A stretch of DNA of 9,812 nt from an uncultured Eubacteriales bacterium (lineage in GTDB: Bacteria; Bacillota; Clostridia; Oscillospirales; Acutalibacteraceae): contig CAKSUE010000014.1 in assembly GCA_934501135.1 (NCBI GenBank), forward strand, positions 1 to 9,812. The letters are read 5' to 3'. Made by a program: the position numbers and the translations under genes. Below, in pieces: positions 1 to 7,107 of the stretch. The notes beneath the pieces were generated by a model. That model made no database searches, was not told where the DNA came from, and saw only the letters and a list, made by a program, of their open reading frames with translations. Each line of letters opens with the position of its first letter. The first letter of the stretch is position 1.

Positions 1-675
1 ACTGTAGGCGTATCTGTTTCTAAAATTATATCAGAGGTATTAAAAGTACCAGTATATACATTCTCTCATCAGGCTGGCCATATAGTTTCGGCCCTTTATT
101 CTGCAAATAAATTAGAGTTATTATCTAGAAAATTTTTAGCATTCCATGTTTCTGGGGGAACAACTGAGGCGGTAATTGTTAGACCTAATATCGAAAACGT
201 AATTAAATGTGAAAGAGTATTTAAAACGTTAGATTTAAATGCAGGGCAAGCAATAGATAGAATCGGAGTAATGCTGGGGCTAGATTTCCCAGCAGGCAAA
301 GAGCTAGAAAAATTTGCACTAAGATATGATAAAAAAATAAAAACCAAACCTTGTATAAAAGGGGTAGATTGCTGTCTTTCAGGATTAGAAAACATTTGCA
401 GGAAGATGAAAGATGACAATGAAAGCAATGATAAAATTGCAAGGTATTGTATAGAATACATAATTAATACTTTAGATATTGTTTGCCAAAGGCTTTTAGA
501 GAAGTATGGAGGTATACCAATTGTATTTTCTGGTGGAGTAATGTCTAATAGTATAATAAATAGCAGGTTTACAGAGAAGTATAAGGCGATTTTTGCAAGT
601 CCTGAGTTTTCTTCAGATAATGCTGCAGGAATCGCAATTTTATCGGCTATTAAGGGAGAAGTCTATGAAAGATAG
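1..675 (+). CDS. TsaD/Kae1-like (peptidase M22 family) protein, 5'-truncated
   Basis: The C-terminal 224 residues are visible; the start lies outside the window, and the frame is open from base 1 to TAG at 673-675. Family features in order, numbered in the fragment: HQAGH (H23, H27), the HxxxH metal-ligand pair of the TsaD/Kae1 fold; SGGTT at 51-55, where TsaD has SGGHT; GQAIDR at 82-87, where TsaD has GEAFDK-like sequence; FSGGVMSN at 176-183; and SSDNAAG with D206, the third expected metal ligand. TsaD itself makes the threonylcarbamoyl modification of tRNA t6A. The changed SGGHT and GEA motifs, and the position beside xseA, suggest the clostridial paralogue usually annotated as O-sialoglycoprotein endopeptidase, whose function is unproven. 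Its last 11 bases overlap xseA, which implies coupled translation. I am confident of the family, but not that it is the t6A enzyme. Confidence 0.85.
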   Translation, partial: TVGVSVSKIISEVLKVPVYTFSHQAGHIVSALYSANKLELLSRKFLAFHVSGGTTEAVIVRPNIENVIKCERVFKTLDLNAGQAIDRIGVMLGLDFPAGKELEKFALRYDKKIKTKPCIKGVDCCLSGLENICRKMKDDNESNDKIARYCIEYIINTLDIVCQRLLEKYGGIPIVFSGGVMSNSIINSRFTEKYKAIFASPEFSSDNAAGIAILSAIKGEVYER

Positions 676-1888
676 GATTATCTTAAGTATTTCGCAGTTG
701 AACTTTTATATAAAATCACTTTTTGAAAGCGACAGTAAATTGAACGATTTATTAATTCAAGGCGAAATATCTAATTTTACAGATCATTACAAATCGGGGC
801 ATTTATACTTTTCTTTAAAAGATGAGCACTCCATTGTAAAGGCTGTAATGTTTTCAGGAAACACAAAAAGGCTAAGGTTTTTTCCGGAAAATGGGATGAA
901 GGTAATAGTAAGAGCAAGAGCTTCTATTTATGAGGTGAGTGGTCAATATCAGTTATACGTTGAGGATATGCAACCAGATGGAATAGGTTCATTAAGCCTG
1001 GCTTTTGAACAGTTAAAGGATAAACTACAAAAAGAGGGATTATTTGATATTTCAACAAAGAAACCTATCCCCAAATATCCTAAAAGAATAGGCGTTGTTA
1101 CTTCAGATACAGGAGCTGCTGTTAGAGATATAGAAAATATATTAGCTAGAAGATATCCTATTGCAGAGATAGTGTTGTGCCCTGTTTTAGTGCAAGGCGA
1201 TGAGGCACCAGCTCAGATTATTGATGCTATAATAAGGTTTAACGCAATAAGGGCCTGCGATGTTATGATTATAGGACGCGGTGGAGGTTCTATTGAAGAT
1301 TTATGGGCTTTTAACGATGAACAAGTAGCAAGGGCTATATATAAATCGAAAATTCCAATAATTTCAGCGGTTGGCCATGAAACTGACTTTACTATCTCAG
1401 ATTTTGTTGCAGATTTAAGAGCTCCAACACCGTCAGCTGCTGCCGAGTTATCTGTTCCGGATATTAATGATATATATGATGAAATTGATTCTTATGTATC
1501 GTCTTTAAATAGAAACATGAATCATATAACGGAGTTTTGTAGAAAGGAACTGTCTAGGCTATCGCGTGCATTGAAAAATAGAAGCCCTAAAAAAGTAGTT
1601 GAAGAAAAAAGACTTCGTCTAGATATAATAGATTCCGAACTAATAAGGACTTTTAGCTCTGTTTTATCTTTACATAAAGATAGGTTTACAAAATTAAACA
1701 GCAAGCTCAATATAATTAGCCCGTTAAAGGTTTTATCTATGGGTTACAATATAGCAGTATCGAAGAATGAAAAGCCAATTAAAAGTGTTAATGATGCTAT
1801 TATTGGAGAAGATTTAACGCTTAGAATGACCGACGGAGAAATAGACTGCACAGTTAAAAATAAAAAGACTTATATTGAAAGGTTATGA
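665..1888 (+). CDS. xseA: Exodeoxyribonuclease VII large subunit
   Basis: This is the catalytic subunit of exonuclease VII, a cytoplasmic nuclease that degrades single-stranded DNA from both ends to oligonucleotides, in complex with several small XseB subunits. The protein has 407 residues, slightly shorter than the roughly 450 of E. coli and B. subtilis. An N-terminal OB-fold covers about residues 8-100 (QGEISNF, SGHLYFSLKD). The catalytic domain begins near 120 and shows GVVTSDTGAAVRDI from 143, GRGGGSIEDLWAFNDE at 204-219 and GHETDFTISDFVADLRAPTP from 237, which are hallmark XseA motifs. A helical, charged C-terminal part follows, where XseB binds in known structures. The ATG at 665 was chosen because GGGAG at 654-658 sits six bases upstream and the OB-fold starts directly after it. 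The frame stays open upstream to 593, but without a good start. The xseB gene follows at once. Confidence 0.96.
   Translation: MKDRIILSISQLNFYIKSLFESDSKLNDLLIQGEISNFTDHYKSGHLYFSLKDEHSIVKAVMFSGNTKRLRFFPENGMKVIVRARASIYEVSGQYQLYVEDMQPDGIGSLSLAFEQLKDKLQKEGLFDISTKKPIPKYPKRIGVVTSDTGAAVRDIENILARRYPIAEIVLCPVLVQGDEAPAQIIDAIIRFNAIRACDVMIIGRGGGSIEDLWAFNDEQVARAIYKSKIPIISAVGHETDFTISDFVADLRAPTPSAAAELSVPDINDIYDEIDSYVSSLNRNMNHITEFCRKELSRLSRALKNRSPKKVVEEKRLRLDIIDSELIRTFSSVLSLHKDRFTKLNSKLNIISPLKVLSMGYNIAVSKNEKPIKSVNDAIIGEDLTLRMTDGEIDCTVKNKKTYIERL
1877..1882 (+). promoter_or_regulatory. Ribosome binding site supporting the TTG start of xseB
   Basis: GAAAGG lies ten bases before TTG at 1893 and inside the last codons of xseA. 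It favours 1893 over the earlier TTG at 1875, which would put the site downstream of the start. The spacing to TTG at 1902 would be too long. The match to the anti-Shine-Dalgarno sequence is modest. Confidence 0.45.
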
Positions 1889-1892
1889 TATA

Positions 1893-2096
1893 TTGAAAAA
1901 GTTGAGTTTTGAGGAATCTATAAATAAACTAGAGGAGATAGTAAAAAAGCTTGAAAGTGGGGAAGAATCACTGGAATCATCTTTAAAGCTATTTGAAGAA
2001 GGTACAAAGCTATCTATTAATTGTTACAAGACGTTAAAAAGTGCAGAACAAAAGGTTAGCTTGTTATCTCAAAAAGAAGCTGAAATCGAAGAATAA
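1893..2096 (+). CDS. xseB: Exodeoxyribonuclease VII small subunit
   Basis: This is the small subunit of exonuclease VII, which binds the helical C-terminal region of XseA and is needed for an active complex. The 67-residue product has the usual family length and pattern: LSFEESINKLEEIVKKLE, then SGEESLESSLKLFEEG and a final AEQKVSLL. It is an all-helical, charged protein. The start is taken as TTG at 1893, because family members begin a few residues before the LSFEE motif and GAAAGG at 1877-1882 lies ten bases upstream. TTG at 1875 (inside the xseA end) and TTG at 1902 are alternatives. With the chosen start, the gene begins four bases after the xseA stop. The subunit identity is secure; the exact start is less so. 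Confidence 0.93.
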   Translation: MKKLSFEESINKLEEIVKKLESGEESLESSLKLFEEGTKLSINCYKTLKSAEQKVSLLSQKEAEIEE

Positions 2097-2127
2097 TTTA
2101 ACTTGTAACTATGAAGGGGTAATATAC

Positions 2128-3006
2128 ATGGGAACAAATTATTTGCATTATAAAGATTTGATACAGGAATCTCTAAAAAAATATATGCCTGAAAATAAGG
2201 CTACGTATTCGGAACTTTATGAATCTATTAGATATGCTCTGCTAGCACCGGGTAAGCGGATAAGGCCCATTCTAACTCTTTTATTTTGCGAGTTATGCTC
2301 TGGAGAAATAAATAAAGCATTGCCATTTGCATGTGCAGTTGAAATGATTCATACTTACTCTCTAATACATGATGATTTACCATGTATGGATGATGATGAT
2401 ATGAGAAGAGGTAGGCCCTCCAACCATATTGTTTATGGAGAAGATACAGCCTTACTGGCCGGAGACGCTTTAATTAGTTTAGCATTTGAAACTATGTTAA
2501 AGGATGATAATCTATCTGAGAGTGATATGCTAGATGCATATAAAGCGGCAAAGGTTTTGGCGGTAGAGTCAAGAAAGATGGTTGAGGGTCAGATTATAGA
2601 CTTAAAACATGAAGGAAAACAGATTGATATGGAGATTTTAAGAGAAATGGATGAAAAGAAAACATGTGCTCTTATATCTGCTGCTTGTGAAATAGGCTGT
2701 ATTATTGCTGGGGCATCAGATAATGAAAGAAAAGCTGCAAGAGAATTTGCGATCTCAATTGGGATGGCATTTCAAATAATGGATGATATACTAGATGTAA
2801 CAGCAGATGAAAAATCCTTGGGAAAACCTGTTGGAAGCGATGAATCTAATAATAAATCTAATTATGTTTCAATTTTAGGACTTGAAAAATCTAAAATGCT
2901 TGTTGAAGAATATACAAACCGTTCTATAAAGGCTTTAAGTCAATTTGACGGAGACACAAAAAATTTAATTGATTTAGCTGTTAGCTTGTCTTCAAGGAAT
3001 AATTAG
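2128..3006 (+). CDS. ispA: Farnesyl diphosphate synthase (polyprenyl synthase family)
   Basis: This cytoplasmic enzyme condenses dimethylallyl diphosphate with two isopentenyl diphosphates to give farnesyl diphosphate, the precursor of undecaprenyl phosphate and quinone side chains. The 292-residue length is typical. The first aspartate-rich motif is DDLPCMDDDDMRRGRP from residue 82, of the DDx4D bacterial type. Tyr77, five residues before it (YSLIHDD), is the aromatic position found in farnesyl rather than longer-chain enzymes. The second motif is DDILD at 219-223. GKRIRP near residue 50 is the expected diphosphate-binding segment. The ATG at 2128 has AAGGGG at 2114-2119, eight bases upstream; the frame continues back into xseB but has no use there. 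A perfect inverted repeat spans the stop codon. The dxs gene, from the same pathway, follows. Chain length is inferred from the motif, not shown. Confidence 0.94.
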   Translation: MGTNYLHYKDLIQESLKKYMPENKATYSELYESIRYALLAPGKRIRPILTLLFCELCSGEINKALPFACAVEMIHTYSLIHDDLPCMDDDDMRRGRPSNHIVYGEDTALLAGDALISLAFETMLKDDNLSESDMLDAYKAAKVLAVESRKMVEGQIIDLKHEGKQIDMEILREMDEKKTCALISAACEIGCIIAGASDNERKAAREFAISIGMAFQIMDDILDVTADEKSLGKPVGSDESNNKSNYVSILGLEKSKMLVEEYTNRSIKALSQFDGDTKNLIDLAVSLSSRNN

Positions 3007-3022
3007 TATATAATTATTCCTT
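2994..3022 (+). repeat. Perfect 12-bp inverted repeat across the ispA stop codon
   Basis: AAGGAATAATTA (2994-3005) is exactly complementary to TAATTATTCCTT (3011-3022), with a five-base loop GTATA. The ispA TAG stop (3004-3006) lies at the tip of the left arm. The stem is AT-rich and no T run follows directly: AAAG comes first, then TTTTT at 3027-3031. It is therefore a weak terminator candidate at best. It could be an attenuator, an mRNA end or processing signal, or an element that separates ispA from dxs expression. Confidence 0.6.
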
Positions 3023-3054
3023 AAAGTTTTTAGAGCTGTAAGGGTGGGAAATTT

Positions 3055-4914
3055 ATGTCAGAATATGATATTTTAAATAAAATAGAGTCGCCGAAAGATC
3101 TAAAACAATTAACATTTGATGAAATAGAGTTATTATGCGATCAAATAAGATATAAACTGATCGGAACAGTTTCAAAAACAGGTGGTCATTTGGCTTCTAA
3201 TTTAGGTGTGGTAGAGTTAACTGTGGCATTGCATAAAGTGTTTAACTCTTCTAATGACCGTATTGTATGGGATGTTGGCCATCAGTGCTATACACATAAA
3301 ATGTTAACAGGGCGGCTTAAACTAATAGATACAATTAGACAGGAAGGTGGACTTTCGGGCTTTCCAAAAAGAAATGAGAGTAAATATGATGCATTTAATG
3401 CAGGTCATAGCAGCACCTCAATTTCTGCGGCATTTGGAATACTAAAAGCGAAAGAAATGTGTAATGAGCCTGGTCATGTTATTGCAGTTATTGGAGATGG
3501 TGCTTTAACAGGTGGGCTTGCTTATTTAGGACTAAATAATTCTGGGAGATAAAAAAGGAATTTTATTGTTATATTAAATGATAATAAAATGTCAATATCA
3601 AAAAACGTTGGATCAATAGCAAGATATTTGGCGCACATGCGAACAAAGCCTACTTATTTAAAAGTAAGAAATAATCTTGGTGATATAGTTGAAAAGACCC
3701 CTGTTTTTGGCAAGCCGTTAAGTAGACTATTAAGTAAATCTAAAGAGACATTAAAAAGTGCTATATATGACAGTACTCTGTTTCAGGATATGGGATTCTT
3801 TTACTATGGACCTTTTGATGGACATAATATTAATGAATTGTTGAATGTTCTTAATGTTGCAAAGAAAATTAATGGTCCAGTTCTCATTCACGTTATTACA
3901 ACAAAAGGAAAAGGTTATAAGTTTGCGGAAAAAGATCCAAGAAATTTTCATGGGATATCGGGTTTTGATATAAAGACTGGGGAACAATCATTATCAAACC
4001 CTAATTTTTCTGAAGAATTTGGTTCAGAGCTTTGTAAGCTTGCTAAAAATGACACAAGAATTTGTGCAATAACAGCGGCAATGAAAATGGGCACAGGATT
4101 AATGGAGTTTGCAAGGGAATTTAAAGACAGATTTTTTGATGTTGGAATAGCTGAAGAACATGCAGTTACTTTTGCAGGTGGATTGTCTGCAGGAGGAATG
4201 CTTCCGATTTTTGCAGTTTATTCAACTTTTTTACAAAGAGCATACGACCAAATTATACATGATGCAGCTATCCAGAATTTGAAAATGGTTATTGCTGTGG
4301 ATAGAGCCGGAATAGTTGGAGAAGATGGGGAAACTCATCAAGGCATATTTGATGTATCATTCTTAAATGCAATTCCTAATGTTACAATCCTTTCCCCAAC
4401 CTATTATAGCGATCTATCAATAATGTTATATAATGCATTTTATAAATATGACGGTGTTGTAGCGGTGAGATATCCTAGAGGTTCAGAACTTTACAAACCG
4501 AAGGATTTTGTTTCAACTGATAGTAGTTTCGATGTCTATTGCCACGATAAAACAAATATTGCCATTGTTACTTACGGTAGGCTTTTTTCTTATGCGTGTA
4601 AAGCAAAAGAAAAACTTAAGGAAAAGGGAATTAATGTTAGTATAATAAAGTTAAATAAAATAAAACCTATACCTAGAGAAGCTATTGAAACAATTAATAA
4701 ATATACAAAAATATTTTTCTTTGAAGAAACAATGAAGTGTGGAGGTATTGGTGAGCATCTTAGGACAAGACTTTCAGATTTAAATTTTGAGGGCGATTAT
4801 CATATAAGTGCTGTAGAGGATAGATATGTTCAACATTCTTCAGTTAAAAATACGCTAAAAAACTTAGGTCTTGATGATGATGGAATGGTTAATACAATTT
4901 GCAGTGGAGTGTAG
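3055..4914 (+). pseudogene. dxs: 1-deoxy-D-xylulose-5-phosphate synthase, interrupted by an in-frame TAA
   Basis: DXS joins pyruvate and glyceraldehyde 3-phosphate, using thiamine diphosphate, in the first step of the MEP isoprenoid pathway. The reading frame of 620 codons, counting the internal stop, equals the normal family length. Conserved features: H45 in GGHLASNLG; DVGHQCYTHK from residue 73; AGHSSTSIS with H118; thiamine-diphosphate motif GDGALTGG from 147; ILNDN at 173-177; the catalytic Glu in DVGIAEEHAVTF (E367); DRAGIVGEDGETHQG; and a C-terminal EETMKCGGIGEHL. Start ATG 3055 has AAGGGTGGG six bases upstream. Codon 166 is TAA (3550-3552), and both halves are in the same frame. If the stop is real, translation yields a 165-residue fragment lacking the NDN metal ligand. 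ATG 3589 could restart a 441-residue piece, but it has no good ribosome site. Everything else looks intact, so I expect either a sequence error or a very young lesion. Confidence 0.9.
3541..3560 (+). other. Lesion in dxs: probable paired homopolymer indels creating TAA
   Basis: The sequence reads TCT GGG AGA TAA AAA AGG AAT, giving S-G-R-stop-K-R-N. Removing one G from GGG (3544-3546) and adding one A to the six-A run (3551-3556) gives TCT GGA GAT AAA AAA AGG AAT, or S-G-D-K-K-R-N. This restores the Asp that follows NNxG in DXS proteins, while the downstream frame does not change. A single substitution of AAA, GAA or CAA to TAA would also explain the stop, but it would leave an unusual Arg at the Asp position. 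Confidence 0.7.
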
Positions 4915-4917
4915 ATA

Positions 4918-5745
4918 GTGAAAGAGAAAAAAAGGCTTGATGCTTTAGTTTACGAATTAGGATATGCTCAGAGTAGAGAAAAAGCAAAAGCTCTGATTAT
5001 GTCGGGAAATGTATACGTAAACAACCAAAAATCAGATAAACCGGGAACCTCTTATGATACAACAGTATTAATAGAGGTAAGAGGAAAAGGAATTAAGTAT
5101 GTAAGCAGAGGCGGGCTAAAACTAGATAAGGCAGTAAAAACTTTTAATATATCGCTTAAAGATAACACCTGTATGGATATAGGAGCATCGACAGGAGGCT
5201 TTACAGATTGTATGCTTCAAAATGGAGCTAAAAAGGTATATTCTATAGATGTTGGATATGGACAGCTAGATTGGAAGCTTAGAACAGATGATAGGGTTAT
5301 TAATTTAGAACGTACAAATATTAGATATATAACAGAAAAAGAGGTCCCTGAAAAAATAGATTTTTTCAGCGTTGATGTCTCTTTTATATCGCTATGCTTA
5401 GTTCTTCCGGTTGCAAGGAAATTTATGAAAGATACTGCAAAGGCTGTTTGCTTAATAAAACCACAATTTGAGGCTGGCCGTGAAAATGTAGGAAAAAAGG
5501 GAGTAGTCAGGGATTATAAGATACATATAGAGGTTATAAATAAGATAAAAGATTTTGTAATAAACAATGGATTTGATGTTTTAGGCATTGATTATTCTCC
5601 TGTAAAAGGTCCAGAGGGTAATATAGAGTATCTTATGTATTTAGGCATGACAGAGAGTGAAATAGGAAATGTGTCTGATAATATTATCGGCAGCGTAGAA
5701 GAGATTGTTGAAAAATCGCATTACGATTTGAATGGTGGGATATAG
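4918..5745 (+). CDS. tlyA: TlyA family rRNA 2'-O-methyltransferase
   Basis: TlyA is an AdoMet-dependent methyltransferase that 2'-O-methylates cytidine in rRNA. In mycobacteria the sites are 16S C1409 and 23S C1920, and loss gives capreomycin resistance; older records call the family hemolysin A. The protein has 275 residues. An N-terminal S4 RNA-binding domain (about 5-60: RLDALVYELGYAQSREKAKA) is followed by a Rossmann methyltransferase domain with DIGASTGGF at 87-95 for AdoMet. The K-D-K-E set seen in mycobacterial TlyA is present as K68 (RGGLKLDKAV), D153 (SVDVSFISL), K181 (LIKPQFEAG) and E237 (GPEGNIEY). The GTG start at 4918 comes three bases after the dxs stop, with GGAG at 4906-4909 eight bases upstream. 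The N-terminus aligns with the longer form (RxDxxLV), but methylation of both sites cannot be read from this. The position before nadK is typical of Clostridia and Bacilli. Confidence 0.95.
   Translation: MKEKKRLDALVYELGYAQSREKAKALIMSGNVYVNNQKSDKPGTSYDTTVLIEVRGKGIKYVSRGGLKLDKAVKTFNISLKDNTCMDIGASTGGFTDCMLQNGAKKVYSIDVGYGQLDWKLRTDDRVINLERTNIRYITEKEVPEKIDFFSVDVSFISLCLVLPVARKFMKDTAKAVCLIKPQFEAGRENVGKKGVVRDYKIHIEVINKIKDFVINNGFDVLGIDYSPVKGPEGNIEYLMYLGMTESEIGNVSDNIIGSVEEIVEKSHYDLNGGI
5734..5740 (+). promoter_or_regulatory. Ribosome binding site deciding the TTG start of nadK
   Basis: GGTGGGA sits six bases before TTG at 5747, inside the last codons of tlyA. The in-frame ATG at 5732 overlaps this site and has no ribosome site of its own. 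This supports TTG as the start and gives the usual NAD kinase beginning MKIAVIPN. Confidence 0.65.
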
Positions 5746-5746
5746 A

Positions 5747-6604
5747 TTGAAGATAGCAGTAATACCTAATTTATCTAAAAAAGATGCAGATGTATATACT
5801 TGTGAAGTGATTAAGAAAATATTTTCATTAAATGCTGAAGTATTAATGTTATCTGACAAAAAGGGACTTTTTAATAATAACAAAATAAAATATTATTCTC
5901 ATATTAATAGTCTTATATTTAATTGTGATATAGTTATAACAATTGGTGGAGATGGAACTATAATTCATAAAGCAAAACATGCAGCAAGGTTTTCTAAACC
6001 TATACTTGGAATTAACCTTGGAAAAGTTGGATTTGTGGCGGGCCTCGAGCGAACAGAAATAGATAGACTGGATCAATTGATAAACGGAGATTATACTATT
6101 GAAAAGAGAACGATGCTTTCTGTAAATTTAAAAAGTGGAAATAGAATAAGAAAGTTTTATGCTTTAAATGATGCAGTAATAACTAAAGGAGTATATTCAG
6201 GGCTTGTTAGTCTGAATGTTACATTGAATAATGATAAGATAACTGAATATGTTGCAGATGGCATAATATTAGCCACACCAACTGGTTCAACAGCCTATTC
6301 GCTTTCGGCCGGAGGGCCGGTAATTGAACCAAGCATGAAGTGTATATTATTAACGCCAATATGCCAACATTCCATGTTCTCAAGACCGATTATTTTTGGA
6401 AGGAATTCCAAAATAAATATTACAGCTAAAACCAGGAAAAAAGATGAGTCGGTTTTATCTATAGATGGAGGAAGACCGATAATTATTAGAGATAAAGATT
6501 TAGTTTCAGTGGAAATAGCAAAGATGGCAGCATCATTAATAAAACTTAAAAATCAGAATTTTTATAAAGTATTGAACTCAAAGCTTTCCGAAAGGAGAAT
6601 TTAA
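5747..6604 (+). CDS. nadK: NAD kinase
   Basis: This enzyme phosphorylates NAD to NADP, in bacteria using ATP or polyphosphate, in the cytoplasm, and controls the cell's NADPH supply. The 285-residue protein is of normal length. It shows the GGDGT motif at 67-71 (ITIGGDGTIIHKAKH), NLGKVGFVA, the Asn-Asp pair N141-D142 in YALNDAVITKG (where many members have NE), DGIILATPTGSTAYSLSAGG and a C-terminal SIDGGRP. The start is TTG 5747, one base after the tlyA stop, as its ribosome site indicates. The ATG five codons upstream, at 5732, would add MVGYR and overlap tlyA. The stop is followed directly by the argR start. The tlyA-nadK-argR-recN order is a conserved Firmicute arrangement. Confidence 0.96.
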   Translation: MKIAVIPNLSKKDADVYTCEVIKKIFSLNAEVLMLSDKKGLFNNNKIKYYSHINSLIFNCDIVITIGGDGTIIHKAKHAARFSKPILGINLGKVGFVAGLERTEIDRLDQLINGDYTIEKRTMLSVNLKSGNRIRKFYALNDAVITKGVYSGLVSLNVTLNNDKITEYVADGIILATPTGSTAYSLSAGGPVIEPSMKCILLTPICQHSMFSRPIIFGRNSKINITAKTRKKDESVLSIDGGRPIIIRDKDLVSVEIAKMAASLIKLKNQNFYKVLNSKLSERRI

Positions 6605-7057
6605 ATGAAGGATAAAAGACATAGGAAGATACTTGAATTGATTGACAATTTTAGCATTGAAACACAGGACGAGTTATTAAATATGTTAAGGGATTGTGGG
6701 TTTAATGTTACACAGGCAACTGTTTCTAGAGATATAAAAGATTTAAGACTAGTAAAAATTATAGACGATAACAGTAAATATAGATATGCTCCAGATATAA
6801 ATTCAGGTGATAATACAACATATAATATATTGAAAAGGTTTTCTTATTCAATAAAAGACATAGAAAGTTCAGGAAATCTTGTTGTTATAAAAACTTTAAG
6901 CGGAATGGCCCAAGCAGTGTGTGCAAATATAGATTCAATGGAGATCGATGGTGCACTAGGTACTATTGCTGGAGATGACAATATTTTTATATTGATGAGA
7001 GATCAAGAGTCACTTAATAGATTTATTTATGAGACAAGGAAGCTATTGTCTAGGTAG
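6605..7057 (+). CDS. argR: Arginine repressor ArgR/AhrC
   Basis: ArgR is an arginine-sensing hexameric regulator that represses arginine biosynthesis and can activate catabolism. The 150-residue length is standard. The N-terminal winged helix-turn-helix (about 1-65) has KRHRKILELI, then TQATVSRDIKDLRLVKI at 36-52, the recognition helix region. The C-terminal oligomerisation and arginine-binding domain (about 80-150) carries SGMAQAVCANID and GTIAGDDNIFILM (from 119), with D124 and D125 as the expected arginine-contacting acidic pair. The ATG at 6605 abuts the nadK TAA, and AGGAG at 6593-6597 lies seven bases upstream. Its targets are probably elsewhere: none of its neighbours is an arginine gene, and I saw no convincing ARG box in the window. 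Its place next to recN is conserved in Firmicutes. Confidence 0.96.
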   Translation: MKDKRHRKILELIDNFSIETQDELLNMLRDCGFNVTQATVSRDIKDLRLVKIIDDNSKYRYAPDINSGDNTTYNILKRFSYSIKDIESSGNLVVIKTLSGMAQAVCANIDSMEIDGALGTIAGDDNIFILMRDQESLNRFIYETRKLLSR

Positions 7058-7107
7058 TTTACTATAATTTAATATGTTTTTATGTTTATAAAAGGAAAGG
7101 TAGGGCT

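Noticed and set aside
96..461. Reverse-strand open frame with hydrophobic translation
   Set aside because: It is a shadow of the TsaD-like gene, whose motifs are clear on the + strand; no ribosome site or family pattern.
3541..3560. Programmed frameshift or recoding at the dxs stop, given the slippery A run
   Set aside because: Returning to the same frame would need a +1 shift at GGG and then a -1 shift within a few codons. No stimulatory structure is obvious, and no such mechanism is known for dxs.
5732..5746. ATG at 5732 as the nadK start
   Set aside because: It overlaps the ribosome site used by TTG 5747, has none of its own, and would add a non-conserved MVGYR.
6305..6320. GC-rich GGCCGG repeat in nadK
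   Set aside because: It encodes the conserved SAGGP part of the NAD kinase motif, so codon content explains it.
7046..7075. Possible recN promoter (TATAAT at 7063-7068)
   Set aside because: The only -35-like sequence, TTGTCT at 7046, is 11 bases away, too close; other -10 choices are weak. No LexA-type site is visible.
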